DNA from: Saccoglossus kowalevskii
Lineage: Eukaryota > Hemichordata > Enteropneusta > Harrimaniidae
Length of the DNA stretch: 37,361 nt
Assembly: GCF_000003605.2 (NCBI RefSeq)
Contig: NW_003110484.1
Location: 69,360-106,720, forward strand
Direction of reading: 5' to 3'
Part shown: positions 11,748 through 23,737 of the stretch, one piece after another
Numbering within the stretch: position 1 is the first letter of the stretch
Layout: every line of letters starts with the position of its first letter
The notes under the pieces: generated by a model
What the model was told of the DNA's origin: nothing
Database searches by the model: none
The model's input: the letters and a program-made list of their open reading frames with translations, nothing else
Program-made: the position numbers and the translations under genes

Positions 11748-12110
11748 GGTATCAGTGCTTTGCCGGGTAGTATTATTGCGGCGAGACTTACGCTGAAAAT
11801 CAGCCTGGTAAATAACAAACATACATTTTCCTTTGGGGGTAGATAATAACAAAAATATGATTTTAAAGTGTTGGGCTAAAATATAGTATTTTGGTATTGG
11901 TGTGCTTTGCAGCGGCATTGTGGCGAGACGCGAAATCAGGCAACGTGCGCTGAAAACCAACCTGGTAGATAACACAAATATGTTTTTCTTTTGGGGCAGA
12001 TTAGAACGAGTTTTATGTGGTGGCTAAAATATATAGCCTTTTGGTATCAGTGTTTCGATAGAAGCCATGTGGCGAGACCTGCCTTGAAAGGCGACTTGGT
12101 TTTAGAAGTA
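11748..12110. repeat. three imperfect tandem copies of a roughly 145-bp unit
   Basis: Units begin at about 11748, 11892 and 12041 with TGGTATCAGTG or TGGTATTGGTG. Each then has GGCGAGAC (11782-11789 in the first), and the first two have CTGAAAA, CCTGGTARATAACA, a T-rich run, TTTGGGG, AGAT and GGCTAAAATATA. The third copy stops after GGCGACTTGGTTTTAGA, about 70 bp in. Period is about 144-149 bp with many substitutions and small indels, so the duplication is old. Frames crossing it are interrupted. Confidence 0.75.
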
Positions 12111-12427
12111 CACCAGTTACGCGCGTAGTACCGTGGTTCGAAAACAGTCATGATAACAGACATGATTCTGGAGAACCTATATGTAATTTCCAACCGTTGA
12201 ATAGATGGTGATGTCCGTTAATGTACGGTGTTGGTGCGACTACCTCTCCGAATTTATTTCTCTGTAACAACACAACTAATGCTATTTAAGAACTTTAAGT
12301 TGCAGTAGGCCAACTTTCTGCAATTCGTGATCATACACTTGCCATGTTTTCCTTTTTTATAATTCGTCGTAGCATCATATTCAATATGGAACATATTATT
12401 TTTATTTACCTTCTTTATATTTGTTAG

Positions 12428-12795
12428 ACTATAGTTTCACATTTTCACCTTATACTGCATTGGCTCACCACCACTGTACTCAGAATGCGTCGGGCGCTGG
12501 TGATGTTGTTTGGAAAACATTCGACCCATTTAAATTTGCCTTATATACCATTGGTCAAAAGTTAGCATCGCGACAATCGGAATGCCCTCTTAGGTTGATT
12601 GTTGGGATTAAGAAACGCAAACTTCCATCGCCACAAACTGATTACTCCCATGGGAATGATAGAATTGTGCATATAAGCACAATGCGACCTAAAGCCGGAA
12701 CAAAACGTCTGGACGTTTCTGGAGAGCTGACCGGAATAATGTCAGCATGCATTCAGCTGCCCGCCTGTCAGCGCCGATGTAGCACGCGGCTATGA
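12428..12795 (+). CDS. long open frame, possible exon, unrecognised
   Basis: About 122 codons are open from an acceptor-like TTTATATTTGTTAG to the TGA at 12793-12795, the longest plus-strand frame outside repeats. It lacks a well-placed initial ATG, so it could only be an internal or terminal exon. The peptide includes a basic GIKKRKLPSP segment and Cys-containing ends. A minus-strand frame (12689-12910) overlaps its end. At this base composition a frame this long can arise by chance in 37 kb, and I recognise no domain. Confidence 0.15.
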
Positions 12796-15700
12796 AGAAG
12801 CTAAGTGACTGGTGACGAGCACACGAGATATACAGCACCTCAACTAGAAACATGAGATAGCTTTCTACTGAGATTGTATTATCTTTACTGGCGATAAAAA
12901 CCAATAGCAAGTTGATATTTCAGCATACTGCGTTGTGAGTAAAATGGTCAGCTGAATGGTAGACGCCCGGAACTTTGTGGCGACCGCAACGATCTACTGA
13001 ATTTCAGTGGAGTCATCGCCTCCTTTCGCATATCAAACCACGAAAAGTCCCTTATTTATAAACGATAAAATGAATGTTTTACTTTTTCAGACTTGTTTAC
13101 TTTAGATCCGTATATTATAATAATTACACTGACGGTTATTTTCTGGTTCTATGTATTCCGAACAATTGTCAACAAACTTCCTAACTGGTATAATATCGGT
13201 GGCCACGGTAGACGTAATATTTCATACAAGAGTAGATTTCTTGCCGATCGTTACATAACCGGGTGAAAGTGATGGTATCTGTCTGGTCAGAGTACAATTC
13301 CAAGATTCAGATGGTGAAATCTTATTTATTATTTAGTTTCAACAAATTATTTCCCGGTATCTGGATTGTCCGGAACAGAGCATGTGCATTTCGTGTGTAT
13401 CCGACAGCTCCTCGTGTCTCGCACATTTTTGTAAACGAACCTGGGAAAAGATTTCTTGTTTTTCGTTAATAGCAGACCCATGGCATATTCAAGATTGGAC
13501 ATAGGATAGAAAGCTATTGCAGGATTTTATTGTGAGCTGAGTTCAGAGACAGTGGAATGGAAGTTGAAAATTGTGCGCACATTTTTTTTTTTTTTGGAAA
13601 TTAATATCACATAATGCCACAGTGGTAATATCTTTCTCGTTTTTTATAGTATTTTAACTTCAACACGCTTTCAAAAATGTTCAACTTTGTTCAAAATTAA
13701 AATAGCACTGCGGTCGAGTCAATGAACCTCGTCAAAAATGTTGTTGTTTATCGAGTTGAAAAGATGGTATTATGATCGACACTGAATCATCGACGGGTAT
13801 TTACTGGTCTTGTGCTTTGAAGAAAAATCGCGCTAATATTCATAACAGCTTTTTGTCGTTGACTCCGAATAGTACGTACATACTATACGCCAATACACTG
13901 CGGCGGTATCTTCTAACGTAGTTCTAAATCTCACCTGAAGGCGACAGTCAAATCAGACGCTTATGGAGTACCTGAAAAGCCTTTATCATTATTTGGTAAT
14001 TTTTGTCAGTTATTCGTTTTTTTTCACTTATAATTGTCACGTCCAGACAAAAGTCGAAGTTATCATTTGTCTGGATTAGAATGTCACTTTCCTTTACAAT
14101 CGCATTTAACCTCTAACGTCACCAATTATACTCGCTTCCGCCATTTTGAAGCCACACATTTTCGGTTCGATGAATGATAAAAAAGGTGAATATGTTCTAG
14201 TCACATGACTTATAACTTTTTGTTTAATTCCATACACCGCTTACATAAATATAACCTAGCTTCAAACCATTTGTTCCCATCATCTCGGAATTTAGTCAGA
14301 TTTTTTTCTTTAGTTTTTCTTTCGATTTAGACTGATGATTTCCAATAAAAATTCTATGGATTCTGACCTTTTAATGTTATATAATGTTATTTGTCAACTT
14401 GCCAAAACTTTGATTTGTTTAATAGTGGTTAGAACTTTTCAAACGTTTCCCACTCAGTGGATCTGTGTTCTCTAGGATACCGTTGCAAAACGTACGCTAT
14501 GCGTTCAATTTAAATATTGTTGTTGTCGTCTGCTGGAAATACACAAATTGTCGTTCACAACAGAATTGTAACTAAGCATTATTTTTTTGTTTAAATTTTC
14601 ATGAACTGGCATTTCTTCAAACCTTAAATTATAAATGGGATGTTAGTATTTTGATTTCAGTTATATTGTATTTTTATATATTTTTTTTAGCTTGGCCAAT
14701 GACCAACCAACCCTACCATTTGAAGTATAATGATTTATCAGCAGTGTCGGGTACTGTCTGACCCGCCTAACCCGACCCACCTTTCTGGACGATCCTAGCA
14801 TTTACATCACCTTCACATTATTACAAGACTGTATTTTTTATAGCATCGGAAGAAGAATATGTTATGGTAAATTTGAACATGTTCCATGTGCATTTACGAA
14901 TACAGGGTTTGAAATTCGACCCAGATAATATCACCGGGTTCTATTTTAACTACCAGTGCAAATACAGCAGAGCTTTACAGAGAGCTTAAATTTACGCTTG
15001 AATTGTGCTTTACTTGCAAACAAACCTGTCATATTGTACTATGATTTTTATAATATGTTTTCTACTGTTATATGGTATTTATTTGTCCATAAATAAAAAA
15101 AATTGCCGATGCAAACAAATAACCTTAAATACAATCAAGTCTAGTTATACTAAAAATGACATCGCAGTCGTTCGGCCATGTTTGTTAAGTATTTCGACTG
15201 GCCAGTTTTACTGGGCTATTTTTGTTGTAAACTCTGTAACTTGAAAACGATATTGCCACGTTTTGTCTTATGAAAAGCTACATTTCTACTCCAATCCTTA
15301 ATCGTCTTTTGGTTGCCAGGCTACACTGGAAGTTAGACGTCCAGTTTTAGTGTGGTATCCTGAACAAAAATCAGTCGACAGTCAACATTCATCAAATTAA
15401 AAAGAAAAAAAAAGGTTTCGAGTCCTTTTTCATTCGAATAGCATTTTCCCAATCTGGTTATTGGGGGGAGGGGGGTACCAAATGATATTTATATATAGAA
15501 CACACTTTCTTGTAGAAATCAACGCAGACAATTAACTGTGGTGTATCTACAATAATTACACTCCATTTATAGCATTTGAATATATTGCGTAATATTTTTT
15601 TTTTACCAATTTTTGAGTGAAGTGCTCTGCATGTGGCCACGCTTAATGGTCTTAAGTTTGGTTCTCTTATCACAGTGGTTTCAGTTGGATACACATTCTC

Positions 15701-16110
15701 CGTATTTAGAGGCGGAAGATATATCAAAAACACAAGATTTTGTATAAAAACACCGAGTACAGATTTAACATCGCTGAATTATATTGCAGACAGCATGTAT
15801 GAATACTGAAAACAATAGGCACAATCCAGTGGTTTTTATTATTTTTGTTGGCCATGGTACAAGATAGAAGCACATTTTTGATAGTCGGATACCAAATCAT
15901 AATATAAAACTGCATGTACACATGCGCGATTTTAGGAAATATTCTGAATATTCTGTAGTCAAGTTATGGGTTGCAGATTTATTACAATGCTATTACAAAT
16001 CTATGTGTTCTCGTTGGAGAATAGCCCAAGTTTGTTTTGTTTATCTTTGCGATAGTTCTCGTTTTACCATTATTTTATAAAAGAATGGGTCACGACATAT
16101 ATACCCCGGC
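12796..16110. other. unannotated 3.3-kb stretch
   Basis: No gene recognised. Contains T14 at 13582-13595 and a G6-A-G6 tract at 15463-15475. Open frames here are all under 95 codons; the largest (15458-15733, -) runs through the G-rich tract and has no known features. Confidence 0.5.
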
Positions 16111-16134
16111 TAGACACACAAGAAACTGTGTCTA
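16111..16134. other. perfect 8-bp stem-loop
   Basis: TAGACACA at 16111-16118 and TGTGTCTA at 16127-16134 are exact reverse complements around the 8-base loop CAAGAAAC. After one mismatch, two further GC pairs (GG and CC) extend the stem. It could be a small RNA hairpin or chance; it is not a histone 3-prime stem-loop and is too short for a typical pre-miRNA. Confidence 0.4.
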
Positions 16135-19100
16135 ACCACAAATTGTAGCAATGGCCGATAATATGGTTCAAAGTGACGAAGCCATTATACACAGACATGC
16201 AATGAGCAACGCCACCCCGCGTTCTTCAAGCGAGGGAGATTCCAGCGAATTACAATGCCGTGGCCAAGTTTATAAACACAACTATTATGTAACAATTCGC
16301 TGAATATTAAAACTATAAGTACATGCAAGTGACAGTAAATTCGATTTCTGAAAATCAATGTTTACGCTGAAGTCGGTTCCAAGCGTCGGTGAGCTTGACG
16401 TAGCGAGCAAGTTCGGGGGGAAATCACAAGAACTCAATGTCAGTGATGTGAATATGTTTTTCGTTCATAGTAAAACAATTCGGGTAATTGAAACAACATG
16501 CTCGATCAAAAACAGTTTTACTAATAATCATGCCAGCAATCAGTTTCTAAAAGCAAATAAAATTAGATAAATCGATGGTGTTAATGACTGATCGCCTGTA
16601 CACAAATAGTTGTGGCTACGCTGTTTTTTCAAGGGTGACACATGCCAGCGCGTCGGCGGTCGGTACTTACTTATATCCGCCATCACCCGAACGGTACAGA
16701 GCGTGGAGTGTTCCAATTTGAAGGTAACAAATTGGTTGAAAAAAACAAAAACAAGACAAAAAGGGCAATTACAGTAGCTAACCACGTTCTTAATGATTGG
16801 GTGTTAGCAACAAATCGGGTGGCATTTATACCGTGGTCCCGTAATGCTCTGCGACCACCCAACATTCAGAACGCAACTGCATATCAAAATATACTACCCA
16901 GTTCTCCGACGGAAAATAACACCCAAAACCAGACCGAAAATGTCTACAATTAAACCAGTTAGTCTCTTGTATTTTACTTATGTATGTTGTAGTATAATTT
17001 TAGAAATGGTGTGTTTCAATACCACTGGTCGTTGTTGTAAGACATGGTGGTCGTTTGGAGGGAAATAACTTCCATTCGTTTAGGTATATGCGTTCGTTTA
17101 TAACCGGTGGTCTTTGGGCCGATTTTCGAAAACAAGCGAATGTTTTTTTTGTTTTTGTTTTATAATTTTAGTTGATATGCGCTATGTCTTGGAGAGAGGT
17201 ATGTTCATTTTTTTTTATACTGGTATCTGTGTTCCACTATTTAGTAGTTTGTAGACGGCATCACTCGCCGTCAAGTCAGCGACGCATTGTCAAGCTTTTT
17301 GCCATGACTATTTCCAAAGTGGTGAATACCCTACACCCCATGACAACTAACTAAATGAAAAACAATAACAGCATCGATAAATCCAACGAGCAATAACACC
17401 CACAATCGGCACAATAATGCAGAATAACACGATATTTTTGCAAAAGTGTTGCGAGCAAAAATGGATAGGGCACGCCACGTAAACTTTGGACATCGTTTTA
17501 AATAAGCGCTACCAGCGTGTGATGCACATGTTATCGCAATTGTCCTTGTAAATTCAGGTTATTCTGGGCGATAACATATGATAAGTAAAAACGTACACAG
17601 TTTGATGATATTTTATATATATTTTTTTATTAAATTTAATAATCAATCCATTTTTTTTAAATTTAGATAAACGCGTCGTAGACCGGGAAGGTATGAGGAT
17701 TCCATAAAATGGCCGCGTGGACCGGTACCGGCTGCCATGGCACAACATTGGGAAAGCAAGCTAGATACGACAGTACAAAATCGTTATTCTGTTAATTTTT
17801 TCACCTGGCGACCCAGGTTAATACATGACACAACGAGGAGACCATTTATAGTCGCGACTGTGATGTGTTTGACATCGGTCAAGCTAAAATACCAAGCAAT
17901 TAGCCCCAGTATTCGACACACCAAAAATACGTTTTTTTTGCCGCTGGTACGATTATTGTTTTCTGGCTTTTTGCCACAAGGGCTTGGCCAGACATAACAT
18001 TGTATTGTCAACTTTACCCAAATTGCCTTCATATACAGATATACAATTCAAGCTGACACATGGGGTGGTCCTCCATCCATTTTTTGGGGATGGGCGACTA
18101 TGAGACGACTCAAGTTGTTGCTTTTTAAAAAAATATTATTAATATTACTTGCACTCCAAAGACAATTTAAAATCAAGAAGAAGACTGGCATCGTTCAAGA
18201 AGAATTACGAATGACGTCGATATTTACATGAGTCAGGTCAAAATATTTGGGGACGGAATAACCTGTTGTGGGAGGTTTCATCGAAGTATTGTATTTGGAT
18301 TGCATTTACCTAGTATTCGCTGACGGCCTTGTCTCTCAAAATGACAGACACCGATGTGAGTGGATGTGTTTCTAGACCAGTACGGGTTGTTGTCTGCCGC
18401 TAATCTATACATAGTGGCGGGGCTTGGTAGTAGCCTCGGACAGTGGGGTTACGATTCTCACAATAACCAACAATGCTCCTTATATATTCCTTATCGGTAT
18501 ACTACTCAAATGTATAAAATAACACAGCTTTTCGTTTTAGTATTACAGGGAAAAAATATGAAGCGTGGTGTTACTGGAGGCGATATAGCGCACTACAGCA
18601 CCTGGCGATAAAATTACTACCAAACAACTCTGAACAACGACGAACAACGAGAAAAAAACCCAAACAAAATATAGAGAAGACACAGCATATCAAATCTGTT
18701 CGGCTGGGTACTGCTCCAAATATACTGGTAGTAGCTTAATCTGTCGGGCGCGTCAACATGCGGCTATCATGCATAAAACATAGGCGTGCTTTGTATCTAT
18801 ACGTAAGAGTCGTCGATTTCGAGTAGTAATGTTCATTAAAGGTAGACCGGGAATTCTGGTCTGAATCCCTAGCTATTAGTATGTGGACAACTTTCCCATG
18901 TGTCCAGACTAATCGCGCGATATTTGTCTTTTAAATCGTAGCCAGCATGTGTAGATTTTCAAAAGTGGGCCGCCTGCAAAATACAGTTCCATTTGCATGC
19001 AATAAAGCCGTCTACGAAGTAACATATATTACACAACACACTAGTTCCGACACTCATACACGCAAACACAACACGCATAGACGTGAGTCGGTGGCACGAT

Positions 19101-20339
19101 GCCCGAGTAATGTTTGAAAATCATGGTCAAAAACCTACCGATTCTAGCTGCGCTGAACATAGCACCTGGCTGTGCCATCTGGAAGGGAAAAGTTGCCATA
19201 ACGAAATGATGAACCACCCCTGTTTGGCGAGTGTACCTTCTTCCAACTCCGTTGAACCTCCTGCCTTCTCACGTACACATGCAGACGGTTGACAATATAT
19301 CAAGTCTATATCTGGGCTAACTAAGGACTCCGGTAAATACCAAATAACATTGAACTATACTATAAATAGGACGAAATGACATTTAATGCGCATGTCTCCC
19401 TAACTCTGTGATTACTCGCTACAATTGTCGTCACCCACTCGCTGCAACGTTCGTCGATTCTGAAACGTCGCGTTTGTTCTAGGAAAGAAAAAAAATTAGG
19501 GGGTCGGCATGATAAGCGGGGGAGGTCATGTTTGAGTGTATGGGGATAGACAGGGGAGATGAATGAAACAACTTGCTAAGGCTACAATTTCGGTGACTGC
19601 GGTTCCCTCCTCTAGCCGTCGACACGGGTCGGAGTGCTTGCTGAGCGTGGCTAAGGACTATGGTGGACCGGTGGACGGATCATGTATATATGACCGTCAA
19701 ACTCACGCCCGTTGTCAAGGTCGACAAAAAAAAAGATGAGGCAGGAAAAACACTTTGCACTTTGCGTACACGCATACATACTTAAATACACTGGTGCATT
19801 ACTAGTATATCATACATACTTTTTATTTCTGTTATCGCTAATAACAAGCACAGGCAATCCGTAACACGACAAATTTGTGGACAAACACCCACAACGGTCA
19901 GAGACAAACTTCGAGAGAAAAAACGAGCATAATTTGTTTTCGGAAATAAACGAGCATAAATAAAAGTTTTCAGAAGTGGACAAATTATCGCTAGTTAATT
20001 ACATTTGATCCATCTAGCATCTGGGCGTAGTCGGAACTAATCTGAGGGCAGCCATCTTATCGGGAAAAAAAAAAAAAATAGAGCATGTTACGTCATGATG
20101 ACACCGATTAATATAATGCTCTATTATAATCTACGCAGGTATATCCCATTGGATAATAACGGTATGGGATAGTTGGAGCTTACTTACTTACGTTGAGTTT
20201 TTAAAAAATTGTTTATGAATTTTGTTTAGAAGGTTCAAGCCGAATTAAAGATTATATGTCATATTCGTCAAACTTTCATTAATATGAATTCATACTATTA
20301 TGAAAACCGTCCATAATGATATGAAAAATGGTTAAAATT
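16135..20339. other. unannotated 4.2-kb stretch
   Basis: No gene called. The most protein-like frames are 16642-16953 (+, ATG start, 103 codons, Asn/Lys/Thr-rich) and 19083-19292 (+, GTG first codon, 69 codons with five cysteines). Neither has clear splice sites or a recognised domain, and the first overlaps minus-strand frames. An octamer word ATTTGCAT is at 18991. Confidence 0.5.
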
Positions 20340-21112
20340 GGCATTTTTACACTGGTTTCTATGGTGAAATTATTTATTCATATCTTCAATTTTTGCTCTG
20401 TCACATGGAGTGAAAAAGTCATATCGATATATCCATTTAAAAAAAATGCATTGCATTTATGTGCAGTTACATGCTCAATTGTACAAAATTTGTATTTCTG
20501 TCCCATAATGCATTGCATATATGTGCAGTTACATGCTCAATTGTACAAAATTTGAATTTCTATCCCAAAATTCATTGCATATATGTGCAGTTACATGCTC
20601 AATTGTGCAAAATTTGAATTTCTATCCCAAAATGCATTGCATATATGTGCAGTTACATGCTCAATTGTACAAAATTTGAATGTATATCCCATAATGCATT
20701 GCGTATATGTGCAGTTACATGCTCAATTGTACAAAATTTGAATGTCTATCCCATAATGCATTGCATATATATGCAGTTACATGCTCAGTTGTACAACATT
20801 TGATTTTCTGTCCCATAATGCATTGCATATATGTGCAGTTACATGCTCAATTGTACAAAATTTGAATCTCTATCCCAAAATTCATTGCATATATGTGCAG
20901 TTACATGCTCAATTGTGCAAAATTTGAATTTCTATCCCATAATGCATTTCATATATGTGCAGTTACATGCTCAATTGTAAAAAAATTGAATTTCTATCCC
21001 AAAATGCATCGCATATATGTGCAGTTACATGCTCAATTGTACAAAATTTGAATTTCTATCCCAAAATGCATTGCATTGCGTAACATGCTAAGTTGTGCAA
21101 AATTTGAATTTA
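20340..21112 (+). repeat. 62-bp tandem satellite, about 11 units, with unique left flank
   Basis: The word GCAGTTACATGCTCA recurs from 20463 at exactly 62-bp steps (20525, 20587, 20649, 20711, 20773, 20835, 20897, 20959, 21021). Most units read CCCATAATGCATTGC or CCCAAAATGCATTGC, then ATATATGTGCAGTTACATGC, TCAATTGTACAAAATTTGAA and TTTCTAT. The last unit (about 21061-21112) has an internal deletion of about 10 bp. The array proper starts near 20437; 20340-20436 is a unique flank containing the 15-mer shared with 4972. No indels in ten units points to recent or homogenised amplification. Confidence 0.95.
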
Positions 21113-23604
21113 GTCCAAACAGGCTTAAATTGAAATTCTGTTCTCCTTCCATTCAAAATGGCCGACACAGTGGCGAGGTATATAGTTATAGGGAATAACA
21201 ACATCTTTGACATAAAGTCATTTCATAATATTTCAAGTTCATGTACACACTGGACTACGATTTATTGTAGCAAAAACTCTGTTTTTGCAGTGCACATTAT
21301 TCGATCAATGACAAATTGAATGCGCATATCCTGAAGTAATTGTACGTACCAGAAAATCGAAACGCATGCGCACTTTCATAGTGCTTTAATGTCTTGAATG
21401 CATAATGATGCTTGTAAGCTTCGCCACCATGGTTACTCAGTGCGTGCATGAAACAACAATGCTGGATATATAACAAACTTTAACATTTGTATGGAAAAAT
21501 AAATCAAACGTTTCAAGGACTGTATTCGATGTTATGGTCACTTTTAAGACCGATTTATGCAGTTTAGACATTTACGGCAGCGACTTGAACTCGTCTTCAC
21601 GTTTTAGTGGAATAGATGTAAAAGTAATTACATCTCAGTATCGATCACCTGGGTGAATTCCGCTGAATTTCTTGCACAACATTCCCAGACAGGTTTCATT
21701 TACATTGTCTCAGATTAATTAATTTGCTCAGTGAATCTATTACTGACTGCAGTAATCGTACCACTCTTGTGCTATATCCATTTGTTTTACCCTTGTAAAT
21801 GTACTGTAACACATTTATTTTCATATACATATATATTCTATATCATACTATTCTATGACACGCTCTGTTCTGATTAACATATTACAAGACGTACACCGGC
21901 CTGCCTTGTCTTCCAATTCAGATATACAATCATAAACCAAAATATTAGAAAAATGTTCGATGATTTGAATCGTTTGTACGATCGTATCAGCAGAATACAT
22001 GCGTTTCATTTCCTCTCGTAATTGCGCAAATTACTTCAATTGCCATTGTTGCATATATCAGTGGGCTGGATTTGAGGGGTAAAACCAAGTCTCGTGGTCC
22101 TCCAAGTCTCGCTTTGTTCAACCAAGTCTCGCGGAATTGAAAAGTACCTGGCAGTGATTTGCTCGATCATTGTGGATACAAGTGTCGAGTTGTGGCTAAT
22201 TGTCAGCTTATTGATTATGCCTCGTCGTGATTGAACATACACACGCTGTCAATATATTTATTACTGATAAAATGAGTACACGTAAACAACTTGAAGCCTT
22301 TCAATGGTAATAAACTTAAATTACAGCAACGGTTAATTTTGCCTAGGCCGATTGACTGAAGGAGCAGGGTAGCATGTTCAACAGAATCGATCAAATGTTA
22401 TAGCGTACAAATATCGCTCTTACGTTTAAAAAAACTTGCATACGTTTAAACACCGCACCAAAACTTTCAGATGTACGTTTTTAAACCGCATCCACTTGTC
22501 TCAGCGGGCCACCGTACAAATTAACGATCATGCTCAGTTCACGTGAAAATTGACATTTCTCTTACGGGTCATTTGAGCTAGTGGCGTAACCTGGAAATAT
22601 TATCAACAAAGACCTCTTACAATGGCCGTATCGAAAAATATGGAATATCAAAATACAAGAAATTTTCATTTTGGGTGGAAGATTTGTCACAATAGTTGAT
22701 TTAGTATTTATATGTGACCTTTGTGAATAAACAACATTTGTGTGTTTGTTTACGCACAAAATAGCATTTGGGTATAATAAACTGAGCAAGTGCGCATGCG
22801 TTTTGAATTACATTTTTACGGTTGAATTGAGAGATTTTCTCGGTAGGGTGTGTTTTTATCATGTTGTAAAATATGCATTATGAATGACGCGTATCATGGG
22901 TTGCACCGCGGTTTGGTCACGTGACGACGCTGCGTAAATTGGGTGTATATTTCACTAGGTCCCATCTTCGTTTACACGCTAACTAAGGCTCGCCTATTTG
23001 AAATTATGGGGGTGGTGGGAAGATTTGTTGAAAAAAAACATTGAAAGCTAGTCAGCGAGTGTTGCTGGAACAATTGTTTGCAAAATTCAACAAAAATAAA
23101 AAAAATGTACAGACAAGACAACGCGAAAAACATAATTCCACCCCCCCCCCATGATTTTAAATGTTTTACCCCAACGTGTTGGGCGTTGTAAAATTTGTTC
23201 TGAAGACTATTTATTACGTAGATTTGTTGTTGACTCGTAATAAACAACAACCAGACCCTGGGACGCTTTAGGTTTTGTTTGAGATTTACGTGTGATTTTC
23301 ACACGATTTATTTGTTTGTTTACCAGCCTTAATCCTGATTGTGACAAGGGTCTTTAATCCCGATTAGAAAAGCGTGCGAAAGTGAAAGCTTAAGTTAAGC
23401 TATGTTGACTTTCAAAGAATGCGAACAAATGTAACCATACCAACGCGTAAAGTGTTTCATTACTTTGCTCTCGATAACTCACTTTGTGCTAGACACAAGA
23501 AACAATACTATTATTTGATCCGATATTTGGCACTGCGAAGACATTTTCATTTCATACTTCCGTTAGATTTATTTAATTGTGTTGAAAAAGAATCATTTAA
23601 TAAC
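21113..23604. other. unannotated 2.5-kb stretch
   Basis: No gene recognised. Contains three copies of CCAAGTCTCG at 22085, 22102 and 22122, the GTCACGTGAC palindrome at 22916-22925, and a C10 run at 23141-23150. Short frames at 22562-22789 and 22972-23250 (-) have no recognised features. AGTGGCGTAACCTGG near 22580 faintly resembles a hAT-type terminus but has no partner. Confidence 0.5.
22916..22925. promoter_or_regulatory. second GTCACGTGAC palindromic E-box
   Basis: Identical to the 10-mer at 314-323. CpG-containing 10-bp palindrome matching the CLEAR consensus. Regulatory role is inference. Confidence 0.3.
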
Positions 23605-23737
23605 TTAATGCGCGGTGGTCGTCGCGCAGCGCGTGTTCGAATTTCATGTAAATAAACAATATATTTTACACGCGTTGTATACGTCGCTATGAGTCCCATA
23701 TCGAACAGGACACGGCGCGACGACTGCCGCCCTTTAA
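23605..23737 (-). mobile_element. MITE copy B, complete, TTAA at both ends
   Basis: Inverted relative to the copies at 4522 and 30673. Outer ends are TTAATGCGCGGTGGTCGTCG and the complement of TTAAAGGGCGGCAGTCGTCG, an imperfect terminal inverted repeat of about 27 bp, each beginning with TTAA. The length is 133 bp including both TTAA. The TTAA flanks fit the piggyBac target duplication, although the ends do not start with the usual CCC, so superfamily is unsettled. It is non-coding; open frames crossing it are incidental. Confidence 0.88.

Noticed and set aside
16642-16953. 103-codon ATG-initiated frame as a gene
   Set aside because: Overlapped by minus-strand frames, Asn/Lys/Thr-rich, no domain or convincing transcript signals.
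20328-20555. 75-codon frame as a gene
   Set aside because: Its C-terminal half simply translates the 62-bp satellite.
22575-22605. AGTGGCGTAACCTGG as a hAT terminus
   Set aside because: Only a partial match, with no opposite end or target duplication visible nearby.
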